Source of the DNA: Beroe ovata
Taxonomy: Eukaryota; Ctenophora; Nuda; Beroida; Beroidae
Assembly (NCBI GenBank): GCA_946803715.1
Contig: CAMPET010000203.1
Location: 82,824 to 95,936, forward strand
DNA length: 13,113 bases
Direction: 5' to 3'
The translations under genes were made by a program, and so were the position numbers. Positions 1-7,698 of the stretch are shown one piece after another. Below the pieces are notes generated by a model. That model worked only from the letters and a program-made list of their open reading frames with translations. It made no database searches and was not told the DNA's origin. Within the stretch, counting starts at the first letter, position 1. The number at the start of each line of letters is the position of its first letter.

Positions 1-24
1 CACACACACACACACACACTCACA
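1..24. repeat. (CA)n microsatellite
   Basis: A dinucleotide CA run opens the window and its left end is not visible. It directly precedes the first recognisable LINE codons, so the LINE copy appears cut off against this repeat. Confidence 0.9.
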
Positions 25-420
25 GGTGACAGTTACTGGGGTAGATTGGCAAACCTCGGTACTCTCATGTCATTGCAACGTCGCCGAGAGCGATATATCA
101 TCATCCACGCATGGAAAATCCTCCACGGTCTGACCCCTAACTCCACCGATTTGTCGTTCCGTCCCCCTGGCAAACTCGGGGTTAAGGCCATTGTGATCCC
201 ACCTATTCCTGAAACCAGAGGTCGAGGTCACCGGGCTAAATCTCTTTTCGAACATAGCTTTGCTGCACGAGCACGCCGTCTCTGGAACATACTGCCGGCA
301 GTAGTAACTACTGCATTTCCGCTCCCCGTTTTCAAAACCGCGTTGCAAAAACACCTTGAGCTTGATACGATCCCTGATCGTCCTCCAATTGCGGGTTACG
401 GTGTCGAGCACAACAAGTAA
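25..420 (+). CDS. LINE reverse transcriptase, C-terminal fragment (CR1/L2-like)
   Basis: This is the last ~130 codons of a non-LTR retrotransposon polyprotein, the region after the reverse transcriptase catalytic core. Family landmarks occur in order: YWGRLANL, SLQRRRERYIIIHAWKILHG, then TPN, a basic G-R-G-H-R segment, FEHSFAARARRLWNILP, FKTALQKHL, and a closing P-D-R-P-P-I-A-G-Y before TAA (418-420). The frame is open across the CA repeat to position 1, so no genuine start is present; the LINE-like part begins near 25. The catalytic YADD box and the endonuclease are absent, so this copy cannot move by itself. Assignment to CR1/L2 rather than another LINE clade is inference from the C-terminal motif pattern. 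The lack of internal stops suggests a fairly recent insertion. Confidence 0.85.
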   Translation, partial: GDSYWGRLANLGTLMSLQRRRERYIIIHAWKILHGLTPNSTDLSFRPPGKLGVKAIVIPPIPETRGRGHRAKSLFEHSFAARARRLWNILPAVVTTAFPLPVFKTALQKHLELDTIPDRPPIAGYGVEHNK

Positions 421-760
421 CAACAGTCTCCGCAACTAATTAAGTTCGCGCCGCGCGCGCGCAAAACGAAATTCTCGACAGGTCATATCATCGATCAACA
501 AGTCATATCAGTGTTTTCACGTCCCCACGATGCGTGAGCCAAATAATTCGCGTTATAGGTCACTGCTATAGGTCACTGCACTGCGCGGCTCCGTTGTACC
601 TTTTACGACATTTTATATTATATCATTGCCTGGCGATGCTAGGCCCAGCTGACGCGAGCCGCGAAGCGGCGAGCGCCAGCGATGAGAATGATTTGCGGCG
701 CGCGCGCAATGAAATTCTCGACAGGGGCTAGTATCATCGACAGCCAAATTATATCACAGA
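421..760 (+). repeat. LINE 3' tail / GC-rich repeat with duplicated motif
   Basis: Downstream of the LINE stop, two similar blocks occur in the same orientation. Each has a GCGCGCGC run followed by the identical 15-mer GAAATTCTCGACAGG (468-482 and 711-725) and then TATCATCGA. They are 243 bp apart. Between them lie a doubled TAGGTCACTGC and a small inverted repeat, GCCGC-GAA-GCGGC (658-670). The simplest reading is two copies of the same 3' tail, from nested or tandem insertions. The short open frame at 534-731 is translated repeat sequence and not a gene. Confidence 0.55.
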
Positions 761-2245
761 GTCAATACGTGTTGACGACCCTTCGCAAGTCTGAAAAATA
801 AGTTAATTTGTGTGGATGAAAATGGCTATCAGTATGTATTGAGAATTTGCTTTCATCAACTGTGCCTGTATAATTCCTTCTCTGCATGTCTACACCTTCT
901 TTTATGGCAACGTTAATAGCATATGAGCATAATTTGTTCATGATGCCCTTCCTCTTGAATTTCATCACACCCTATGGTCTTTCATCTGACATGGCCATTG
1001 ATTGATGAAGCTCTCTCTTCCTGCAACACAGCTTCTAAAAACAGAACATTTTCATGAGTTTTTAAGTACTCACAACCTTTATGTCTGTAAATAATTACCT
1101 TTATGTCACTACATCAGGCGAGGTCATTCCCTTTCTGCATTGAGAACTTGTCTTGAAGGACTTTATCCATGATCACTGTGCTAATGAGCCACCAGTCCTG
1201 CTCACATAGACTGCTTGTAATGATAGAAATAGCAGATTTGGTATTTGTACTGATTAAGTTTCGAATTCCTAATCTGACTTGTGCAGCTTATAGCAGTTAC
1301 TCCCAGCACACAACTCCTCAGCCAGTTTGAGAAAGCTTGATGTCCAATTCTTCACCTCCAGTATTTATAATAGGACACCTTGTTTCTTGGATTTTCCTGG
1401 ATTCTTCCATGCATGTCTCTTAGGGTCTACTCTGAGGGCAGACAGAGTCTAGTTGGTCATTCTCGAAATTTGATTCATTAAAAGTGAGAAAATCTAAATA
1501 ATCTGAGTGCCTTGTCATGTTTGCATGGCATGATAGAGAATTCACTGACCATTTTTGCCTCTATACTGCATTGACTTATAGACAGTTGGTTGATGAGAAA
1601 TTCATGTCTGACAATCACCTTTTTTGCCTTCGTAGTTAGAGCCTCAGCAACCATTCTCTCCTTTCACAAGATATACCCTTTTCATCAGCAGTGGTATGAA
1701 CAGGCCATGTCCATATCAAAACAAGTCTATGGAAATGATTTTGGTTTTTAAAATGTTAAAGAGTTAAAGCATCAGGAAAAAGGCTTAGTGGATCAATGTA
1801 GGTCAAAAACTGATGAGTTATTTTGAAATGAGATGATTCCTAACCATAACTGTACTTGTGTTGCAGTTGTGTTATCTACATTTGCACGTTCCACCAGCAT
1901 GATATACAGGAACTCCATCCCAAATGTCATTGGAAGATTTTACTGAATGATGAATGTAATTGTCTGTCTGCTATTCTTTCCTGTTCTGATATACTCATTA
2001 TGAACAATGAGCTGTCTCTTGTAGGGTTATCTACTAATAGTTTTTTATCTAGATACGTATTTTTTATCTAGATATATATTTTTGCCGTTATCTGGATAAT
2101 CTAGATAATTTTTATCGCTAGATTAGGAACATTTCTGGGTCATATGTCATAATAACAGAGTTAGACTTCAGATATATTTGATTTCAAAGCATGAATTCCA
2201 CATTCTGATATAATAATCTGATGATGAGGCATCTTTGTTCAATGT
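761..2245. other. AT-rich intergenic DNA, no gene recognised
   Basis: No open frame longer than about 70 codons is recognisable, and I see no RNA gene. A 68-codon minus-strand frame (762-968) resembles nothing I know. Around 2041-2080 a roughly 20-bp unit containing the palindrome TATCTAGATA is present twice in tandem, with a third diverged TCTAGATAA at 2099-2107. The region is probably decayed transposon and intergenic sequence. Confidence 0.5.
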
Positions 2246-2446
2246 TCATGGTTTAGTAGCGTGTCTGGCACTATCCTTCTTCAGCCTCTTGAAATAGAAC
2301 TCCAGGAATATAAGAATATTCAGTGTTGAGTCACTCATCCGACACCATATCTTTGTCAAATACAAACCTGCCACGGAAAACACTTGTTCTGCTTCCACAA
2401 TAAGCAAACCTAGCTCTTTCTACTGCTCATTCCTAAGTGTAGCTAG
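2246..2446 (-). pseudogene. hAT transposase C-terminal dimerisation domain remnant
   Basis: Read on the minus strand, the frame from 2446 to the TGA at 2248-2246 contains ELGLLIVEAEQVFSVAG, then LTKIWCRMS, and then LNILIFLEFYFKRLK. This matches the hAT-family C-terminal pattern (S/A-S-S-x-x-E-R-x-F-S-x-A-G, later a T-x-x-R-x-x-L-like stretch and L-x-F-L). The usual SER is replaced by AEQ, and an in-frame TAG lies upstream of KELGLL, so the copy is dead. The rest of the transposase should lie at higher coordinates on the same strand. Only a weak hint (QPSLASM at about 3840-3820, minus) is seen, so the body has decayed beyond recognition by eye. Confidence 0.65.
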
Positions 2447-4197
2447 GCAACATTTTACCCTATTACTAAGTCAGAGTTGCAACTTGCAGCACTTTTATTG
2501 CAGTTGCTTATTGCTATATTACAGATTCTTATTGCTTGTTCATCTGCTCTCCCTTGCAGTAGAAAACTATTCTTCTTCTCTGAATATCACTTCTTTTGCT
2601 ACAGAATGATTGCTCCTGGGCAATTGCTTACAAAAATTTCGCAATGTGTATACAGTTTCTAATTATGCATTTGTGCAATATCACAATCAGTTAAGTTCTC
2701 ATTGAAGTTGGGAATGGGTAGTTAATGTTTATAGGTGAGCATTGGAATTGTTATTTGGAGTACTTTTAACCTTCTCATTGTTAAATAATGACAAACTGCT
2801 ACTATTTACTTATTTTTCGACAATATGATTAAGTACACTATAGTTATTTCTTTGATGGGTGGCCTTGTTAACAGTCTAAAAGATTGACTAAGTGTTTTCC
2901 CTCAGCACAACGTAGAAGGGTCTTTTTATAGAATTGGAGAGGAAATAAATAATATTAATATTTATTGTGGTATTGTGCTGTAAAAATATGATTCAATTCA
3001 GTCTATGAAAATTTTTAAAAACACCCAGGATAGATTATAACAACTACATTTCTAGAAATTGAATAGTGACTTTATGCAATATATTCTCCTCCAATCTCAA
3101 TGTCAGCTTGCTTGTTCGCCAGCCATTGCATTGTCTTGTGAGATGCAATTCAGGTGCAAGTTGGGAGCCCTTTCTTTGTCAGCTTCAAACAAACTTGATC
3201 GGGCAGCTATAGCGGGCTAGGGAAACGTTTTGCAAGTCCCAGTCACGTTCTGACACAGAACTATTAAAGCTATCATCCCTTGCTGATTCCTGTGAACTTG
3301 AACTTCGAGAGCATTCAGCATTTCTTTTCTCACCTCCATTACTGTACCTCAGCTTCAATGATCATCCTTTACTTCTTTCTTTATTTTGCAGGCTCAGTAA
3401 ATGATGGTCATACCCATAAATAGGTCCATAAGAATGAGGTCATAAGTAACTTTCCATAAGTTATTAGTCATGATGTCACTCTCCATAGATTACTCATTGA
3501 GCAATGAGATGCTTTTCCACCTTCCAACTTGTTAGTTTGTAAGGAAGTGCCTGGTTCGAACCCATTTCAGCCGTACAGAGTGTACCTCGCTTCATCTTTA
3601 AATGAAAGGTCCTTGCCTGAATAGGTTTTCTGGAACCTATAGGTTATTGATATTTATCATTTACTTTGGTGATAATTCATCTGTGAGGTTGGTGATTTTT
3701 AGCCTAAGGTGATCTATCTGGGTTGTCACTAGTCTGTGGTGGTAGAGGGAAAGCAGGTTATATTATGGATGACGATTATTGAATTCACTGACGTTTCATC
3801 CACTTTTTGTTTCATTGAAGCTAAAGAAGGTTGTGAAGATATTATTCTGATGTTGGATATTAATGTTTTCGATTTATTTTCTTTACTGCGTGGTTGATAA
3901 TATTCATATTTAATCAAATTTGTGAAACCGCTCACGTTTATGAACAATGAATGTCACTCAACAGTCACACGTAAACCAATTCCCAATGATGAATGTGACC
4001 CAACGTGAGGGCAGCTAGCAGTAGCAAGGTGATCAGTCCCGTACTTAGATCCCTCTCGGCCCAATGATCATGACACAGCTCTGAGGAATATACAAAGACA
4101 TATTACCCATTTCACTGATCAGTAATTGTACTCTATGACTTGTGTTAGACTATTGTGTTAATAACTGCTGCTTAATTGCTGACATTCTCATTTTTAG
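2447..4197. other. AT-rich region upstream of gene A, no gene recognised
   Basis: There is no convincing coding sequence. If the hAT remnant was once a full-length element, its ~1.7 kb body would occupy much of this stretch on the minus strand. Two scraps may belong to it: FEADKERAPNLHL-like sequence near 3190-3140, and QPSLASM near 3830. Both are weak. The part next to 4197 should carry the promoter and any upstream noncoding exon of gene A, but I could not identify a TATA box or start site with confidence. Confidence 0.4.
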
Positions 4198-4252
4198 ATA
4201 GGTCTCATAGACAGCTTGATGTGAAAATGTCTCTCGTTGCAATCTTCATGAG
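4198..4252 (+). other. Gene A exon 1: 5' UTR plus first 26 coding bases
   Basis: The exon is bounded on the left by a strong acceptor (TTGCTGAC branch-like site, then CATTCTCATTTTTAG ending at 4197). That implies a further noncoding exon upstream. On the right is a strong donor, ATGAG|GTATGT, at 4253. The main ATG is at 4227-4229 with A at -3. Just before it, at 4219-4224, is ATGTGA, an immediate start-stop pair. The acceptor assignment is inference; a transcription start inside this stretch is also possible. Confidence 0.6.
4219..4224 (+). promoter_or_regulatory. Start-stop upstream ORF (ATGTGA)
   Basis: An ATG followed at once by TGA lies two bases before the main ATG of gene A. Start-stop elements are known to stall initiating ribosomes and lower translation of the main frame. 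The effect here is inference and depends on the transcript including this part of the leader. Confidence 0.4.
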
Positions 4253-7009
4253 GTATGTATCGTTTAAAGCTATAGTTCAATATTTGATCACATATATGTC
4301 AAGATGTAGTTTCTTGAACCGCACATGATGCGTCTCTTGATAAATGGCGATTGAGTTGGATAAATAGCTCCTGCCTCTTAATGAATACGAGGCCCTCTTG
4401 AGTTTCAGCATTCGCGGAGTATGGAAATCGGAGGCCATGGGATGAGAAAATATTTAGCCATCTTCATCCTATGAAATTGGGATTCAATGAGCTCCCGACT
4501 TTTGAGGGAAGATTGAGGCCTTGCACGGTCTTGTGTGACCCAAATCCCCATAATGACCATATGATGACTTCCTCATTGGTTTTTGCTGGCGCACAAACCC
4601 TGACACAACGCTCCATCATTTCTCACCTGAACTTATTTCATCGATAATACCTATTCGTTCTTTCCGGCGATCAGAAACTTGAATTCCATGGTTGCTAAAC
4701 TTAGCAATGATATTCAGTTATCATTATGATTCATGAAATAGTTCATGGATTGGACGATTGAATAAGAGTCTCATCGATTTATGAAATACTGATCCAAACT
4801 TTTGATTGCCAACTTTTGGTCACGATCCACCGACATATATCTATTTGCCATGATCATTACGGCATTATCTCTACCGTGAGAATTCCAAACTTGCGAACCA
4901 GACGGACCATAATCATAATGTGCAACATTTAATACCATTATACTTACATGTGATGTGTCATTGCTCCAATCAGACGTGAGACGCATAGGTATCACACCTT
5001 ATCTGTACTATTTCACGAATTGCCCTCATTCATGTGGAAACATACTACCAAAACTATATTTCAGTTTGGTTGCTGTTGGTTCATTAACCACCACGACACC
5101 ACCAACAACAACCTCAACAGCAACATCCACAATTCTATCTTCACCCTCATCTTCCGCTTCATCTTCAGTGCCTCTGTCAAGCAGTACATCATCAACAACG
5201 TCCTCACCCAGCTCATCACCCAGCTCATCACTCAGCTCATCACTCCCTTCATCACCTTCATCTACAACATCATCCCACACAACATCATCCCACACAACAT
5301 CATCCCACACAACATCATCCCACACAACAACATCAACTCAAAGTTCATCATATCACCATTCATCCTCATCATGGTACACGTATTATTTCTGGTTTGGATC
5401 ATCAGATACAAGTACAAGTCCTGGGACTGTGACACGCGACGAGCGATGGATAACCCAACACTCCGCCATTCCTGATGATGGCCACACCCACACTCACCCT
5501 GCCCCTACCGGCGATATGTGTTGGGACGAATTCGATCTCCTGGCGTATGTCAGCTGTGGACAGGGGGAACATTGCTGCAAGACATTTGGTGAGTGTGTAG
5601 TGTGTACCCCTCCCTCCCCCTGTAATCAAGGCATTTCCTCCCGAACACTTATCTTCCCCTTCTCACTGCCAGTCATGGTGGAGTGGGGGTCCCTAGCAAC
5701 ATGACAAGTGGGAATGGGGGTCACTAGCAACATGGCATAGTGGCATTGGGAGTCCCTAGCAACATAGCATGTGGGAATAGGGTCTCTAGCAACATGGTAT
5801 GTGGGAATGGGGGTCGCTAGCAACATGGTATGTGGGAATGGGAGTCNACATGGCATGTGGGAATGGGGGTCGCTAGCAACATGACATAGTGGGAATGGGA
5901 GTCACTAACAACATAGCATCATGAAACGACCGAAGCTTCGGCTTCGGCTTCGGCTTCTGCAAACTTCGGCACTTTTTATACATTCGGCTTCGGCTTCGGC
6001 TTCGGCAAAATTTTGCCGAAGCTTGGCCGAAGTTTTTAGGTACTAGTATATTGAGAAATGGTGGTTTTGGGCTCTAAGTACTGCATTTATAAAAAGTTGA
6101 TTGGTAACCACTGAGTTGATTGGTAACCTACATGGTGTATGGGCTATATTAATTCAATTTGATGCACTTAAACTCTTGAATATCACAGGTTAAGACCATG
6201 GGTTAAAAAATGCCATCGGCGCCAACTAAGCTGGTCCCAAATAAGCTGACCAAAATCTGATTTTCATCTTCAAGCTTGATTCTCAGCCTGACTTTGAATG
6301 GCTTATGGCATGAGCAAAAAAATCTCATATCATATTAGGAGTCTGTCTTGTGATTTTGACGTGAATGATAAAGGAAGAAGACGTGAACAAATTTTTTGTC
6401 CAATGTATTATGTACGGCTCAGTTGATATTCTTTTTGATACTCTATACTNATAACATGGGGTATTCCAGGGCTAGTGTCAGCGGGTTGCTGCCCACGGGG
6501 TGAGAGTTGCTGTAAGAGTCACTGGGGAGACAGGAATCTGTGTTGTAGTAGGGAGGAACGGTGCTGTGGCAATGTTGACAAAGCTCTCTGCTGCGATCAT
6601 CGGTTAGTGTCCTAGCGTACACAGTATTTGCTGTTTACCTTGGTGTTTTTCTCATTCAGTAGTGAATGTCTGAATTCCATATGTCTGCATGTTTGTATTT
6701 GTGTTTTCATGGTGCTCGTATTTGTAATTGTATCTATGTCTACATTCATGTCTGTACTTGTGTTTCACTTCACTACTGTAATGTAGGTACGATTGTCTGT
6801 ATTTGTGTTTCACTTCACTACTGTAATGTAGGTACGATTGTCTGTTTGACGAGAGGAAAGGGGAGTTCTACTGCGACACGCCATCCCGCCGCACATACCT
6901 TGTGTTCATTTCTGTTCCTGTGTACTGGGTAGCAATCATTCTCTCATACTGCCTCGTTACGAAGAAGCGTTCACTCGAACACACGCCCGCTGCACACAGG
7001 TTACAATGA
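4227..7009 (+). CDS. Gene A: mucin-like, granulin-like type I membrane protein
   Basis: The spliced coding sequence is 4227-4252, 5065-5588, 6470-6602 and 6832-7009 (861 nt, 286 residues), with intron phases 2, 1 and 2 that all agree. Residues 1-14 (MSLVAIFMSLVAVG) form a hydrophobic signal peptide split by intron 1. Residues 16 to about 115 are Ser/Thr-rich, including four SSHTT repeats (78-97), a likely O-glycosylated stalk. Residues 161-242 hold 16 cysteines spaced C-x11-C-x5-CC-x9-CC-x5-CC-x9-CC-x5-CC-x7-CC-x5-C-x10-C. Residues 250-270 (YLVFISVPVYWVAIILSYCLV) form one membrane helix, followed by TKKRS and a 16-residue cytosolic tail, then TGA. The single-C, Cys-pair ladder, single-C layout recalls granulins, which have four Cys pairs rather than six. 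The architecture fits a cell-surface or shed protein; function is unknown. The coordinates rest on splice signals and phase agreement, without transcript evidence. Confidence 0.75.
4253..5064 (+). other. Gene A intron 1
   Basis: The 812-bp intron runs from GTATGT to CTATATTTCAG. No RNA gene or strong repeat is visible. A 74-codon minus-strand frame (4771-4995) inside it has no recognisable similarity and is treated as chance. The intron interrupts the signal peptide after eight codons. Confidence 0.65.
5207..5329 (+). repeat. Coding microrepeats in gene A exon 2
   Basis: First come about three units of 12 bp (CCCAGCTCATCA-like, 5207-5242). Then four 15-bp units (TCATCCCACACAACA, 5270-5329) encode SSHTT four times. 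Both unit lengths are multiples of three, so gain or loss of copies would keep the frame and change stalk length. The near-identity of the 15-bp units suggests recent expansion. The repeat also creates long open frames in other frames and on the other strand that are not genes. Confidence 0.85.
5674..5920 (+). repeat. Minisatellite, ~31-bp unit, about 8 copies
   Basis: Units share a GTGGGAATGGGGGTC part followed by a CTAGCAACATGGCAT part and differ by a few substitutions and 1-3 base indels. The copy holding the N at 5847 lacks part of the CTAGCAA segment, so the array may be collapsed in the assembly. It lies in gene A intron 2, starting about 85 bp after the donor. Confidence 0.9.
5931..6031. 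repeat. (TTCGGC)n block with 22-bp perfect palindrome
   Basis: Two runs of TTCGGC repeats (about 5936-5956 and 5983-6006) are separated by degenerate sequence. The second run continues into a perfect palindrome at 6000-6021 with the 11-base arm CTTCGGCAAAA. After it the repeat continues in the opposite sense (CCGAAG). The block could extrude as a hairpin, or be one end of a foldback element. Confidence 0.75.
6751..6840 (+). repeat. 45-bp tandem duplication carrying the last 3' splice site of gene A
   Basis: Two copies (6751-6795 and 6796-6840) differ at a single base, position 7 of the unit (C versus T). Each ends with a pyrimidine-leaning stretch, ACTGTAATGTAG and then GTACGATTG, so each carries a usable acceptor (AG at 6785-6786 and at 6830-6831). 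Exon 4 as modelled begins at 6832, using the downstream copy. Confidence 0.9.
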
Positions 7010-7029
7010 ACAATGAACATTACACTATT

Positions 7030-7035
7030 TATAAA
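7030..7035 (+). terminator. Possible poly(A) signal of gene A (TATAAA variant)
   Basis: TATAAA lies 21 bases after the gene A stop codon. I find no AATAAA on the plus strand between 7010 and 7700, so this known weaker variant is the best candidate. Confidence 0.3.
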
Positions 7036-7100
7036 CTTAAGTTCAACCAATATTTAGTAGCTACCATCTACTGTTTAGATATGAATGTTTATTCTAAAAG

Positions 7101-7153
7101 CGCCAACTCCTGTCAAACCCTGCTTAATCCCGCACACGCGGGATTTGACGGCG
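7101..7153. repeat. Nested palindrome between the convergent genes
   Basis: The core AATCCCGC-ACAC-GCGGGATT (7126-7145) is a perfect 8-bp stem with a 4-base loop. It is flanked by GTCAAA (7112-7117) and TTTGAC (7144-7149), and further out by CGCC (7101-7104) and GGCG (7150-7153). It could form a stem-loop in RNA or DNA, and lies about 100 bp past the gene A stop. Confidence 0.6.
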
Positions 7154-7604
7154 TTAGGGCTGTCACAGTTTCGTTAAATTGAAATGTATTAATTTAACCT
7201 TTAGGATGAGGTTGTATATTCAGCTCATTAATGATAGAAACACATCACACGAACTCAGTACACAATTAGACATGATATGGGGGGCTGTACACAAGCTATG
7301 TTTCCCATTTCCAATTATCGCCAATATCCGCACCTACTACTTCCTTTTATTATCTGATGAACGTCTTTCGTCTGTCCCCCTTGTGTGATCAGAGCAGCTT
7401 ACCATTCTTTGTACGATTGGGACGAAAATGTCCCACTTTTTGAAATTGACGCGCGATTTCCGAACGACATTTCAATGTACAGTATACGCACAGTCACAAC
7501 TTCGCGCTTTCACAGACACTGCTTTTCTGTACACGCGCAATTTCGGAAATAACGCAACTTGTGATTTCCCGCCAAAAACCTGATAAGTTTCCCAAACACA
7601 GCAA

Positions 7605-7610
7605 TTTATT
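7605..7610 (-). terminator. Poly(A) signal of gene B (AATAAA)
   Basis: A canonical AATAAA on the minus strand lies 89 bases after the gene B stop codon. It is followed by a TG-rich stretch (TGCTGTGTTTGGG), as expected of a downstream element. Confidence 0.75.
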
Positions 7611-7698
7611 ATGGTAATCGAGATTGAGACGATAGCATAAAACAATAACACCCTGATATTGCAATTATTGTCACATTCACACTTCACACACAGCATAT

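Larger units (their letters stand above)
5589..6469 (+). other. Gene A intron 2, repeat-filled
   Basis: The 881-bp phase-1 intron runs from TTTG|GTGAGT to GTATTCCAG. It contains a ~31-bp minisatellite, a TTCGGC hexanucleotide block with a long palindrome, a doubled GTTGATTGGTAACC (6096-6109 and 6115-6128), and two N placeholders (5847, 6450). The intron length is therefore uncertain. Confidence 0.7.
7010..7698. other. 3' flanks of the two convergent genes
   Basis: This stretch holds the 3' UTRs of gene A (from the left) and gene B (from the right). No further gene is recognised; the open frames seen are short or lie opposite gene B. Two similar GC-containing blocks (CGCGCGATTTCCGAA near 7450 and CGCGCAATTTCGGAA near 7535) are diverged direct repeats. 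Confidence 0.5.

Noticed and set aside
3553-3563. GGTTCGAACCC, B-box-like on both strands
   Set aside because: It is a self-palindromic match without an A box or tRNA fold on either strand.
3729-3947. 72-codon minus-strand frame as a real gene
   Set aside because: There is no start context, splice support or clear similarity beyond a weak hAT-like QPSLASM.
5020-5475. Plus-strand frame with PHNIIPHN repeats and a minus-strand VVWDDVVWDD frame (5026-5325)
   Set aside because: Both are other-frame readings of the SSHTT-coding repeat. The frame in gene A is the one that splices in phase on both sides.
6787-6831. Upstream acceptor as the main start of gene A exon 4
   Set aside because: It leads to TAA after 12 codons. 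The downstream acceptor gives a membrane helix, basic stop-transfer residues and a natural end, so the upstream site is kept only as a possible alternative.
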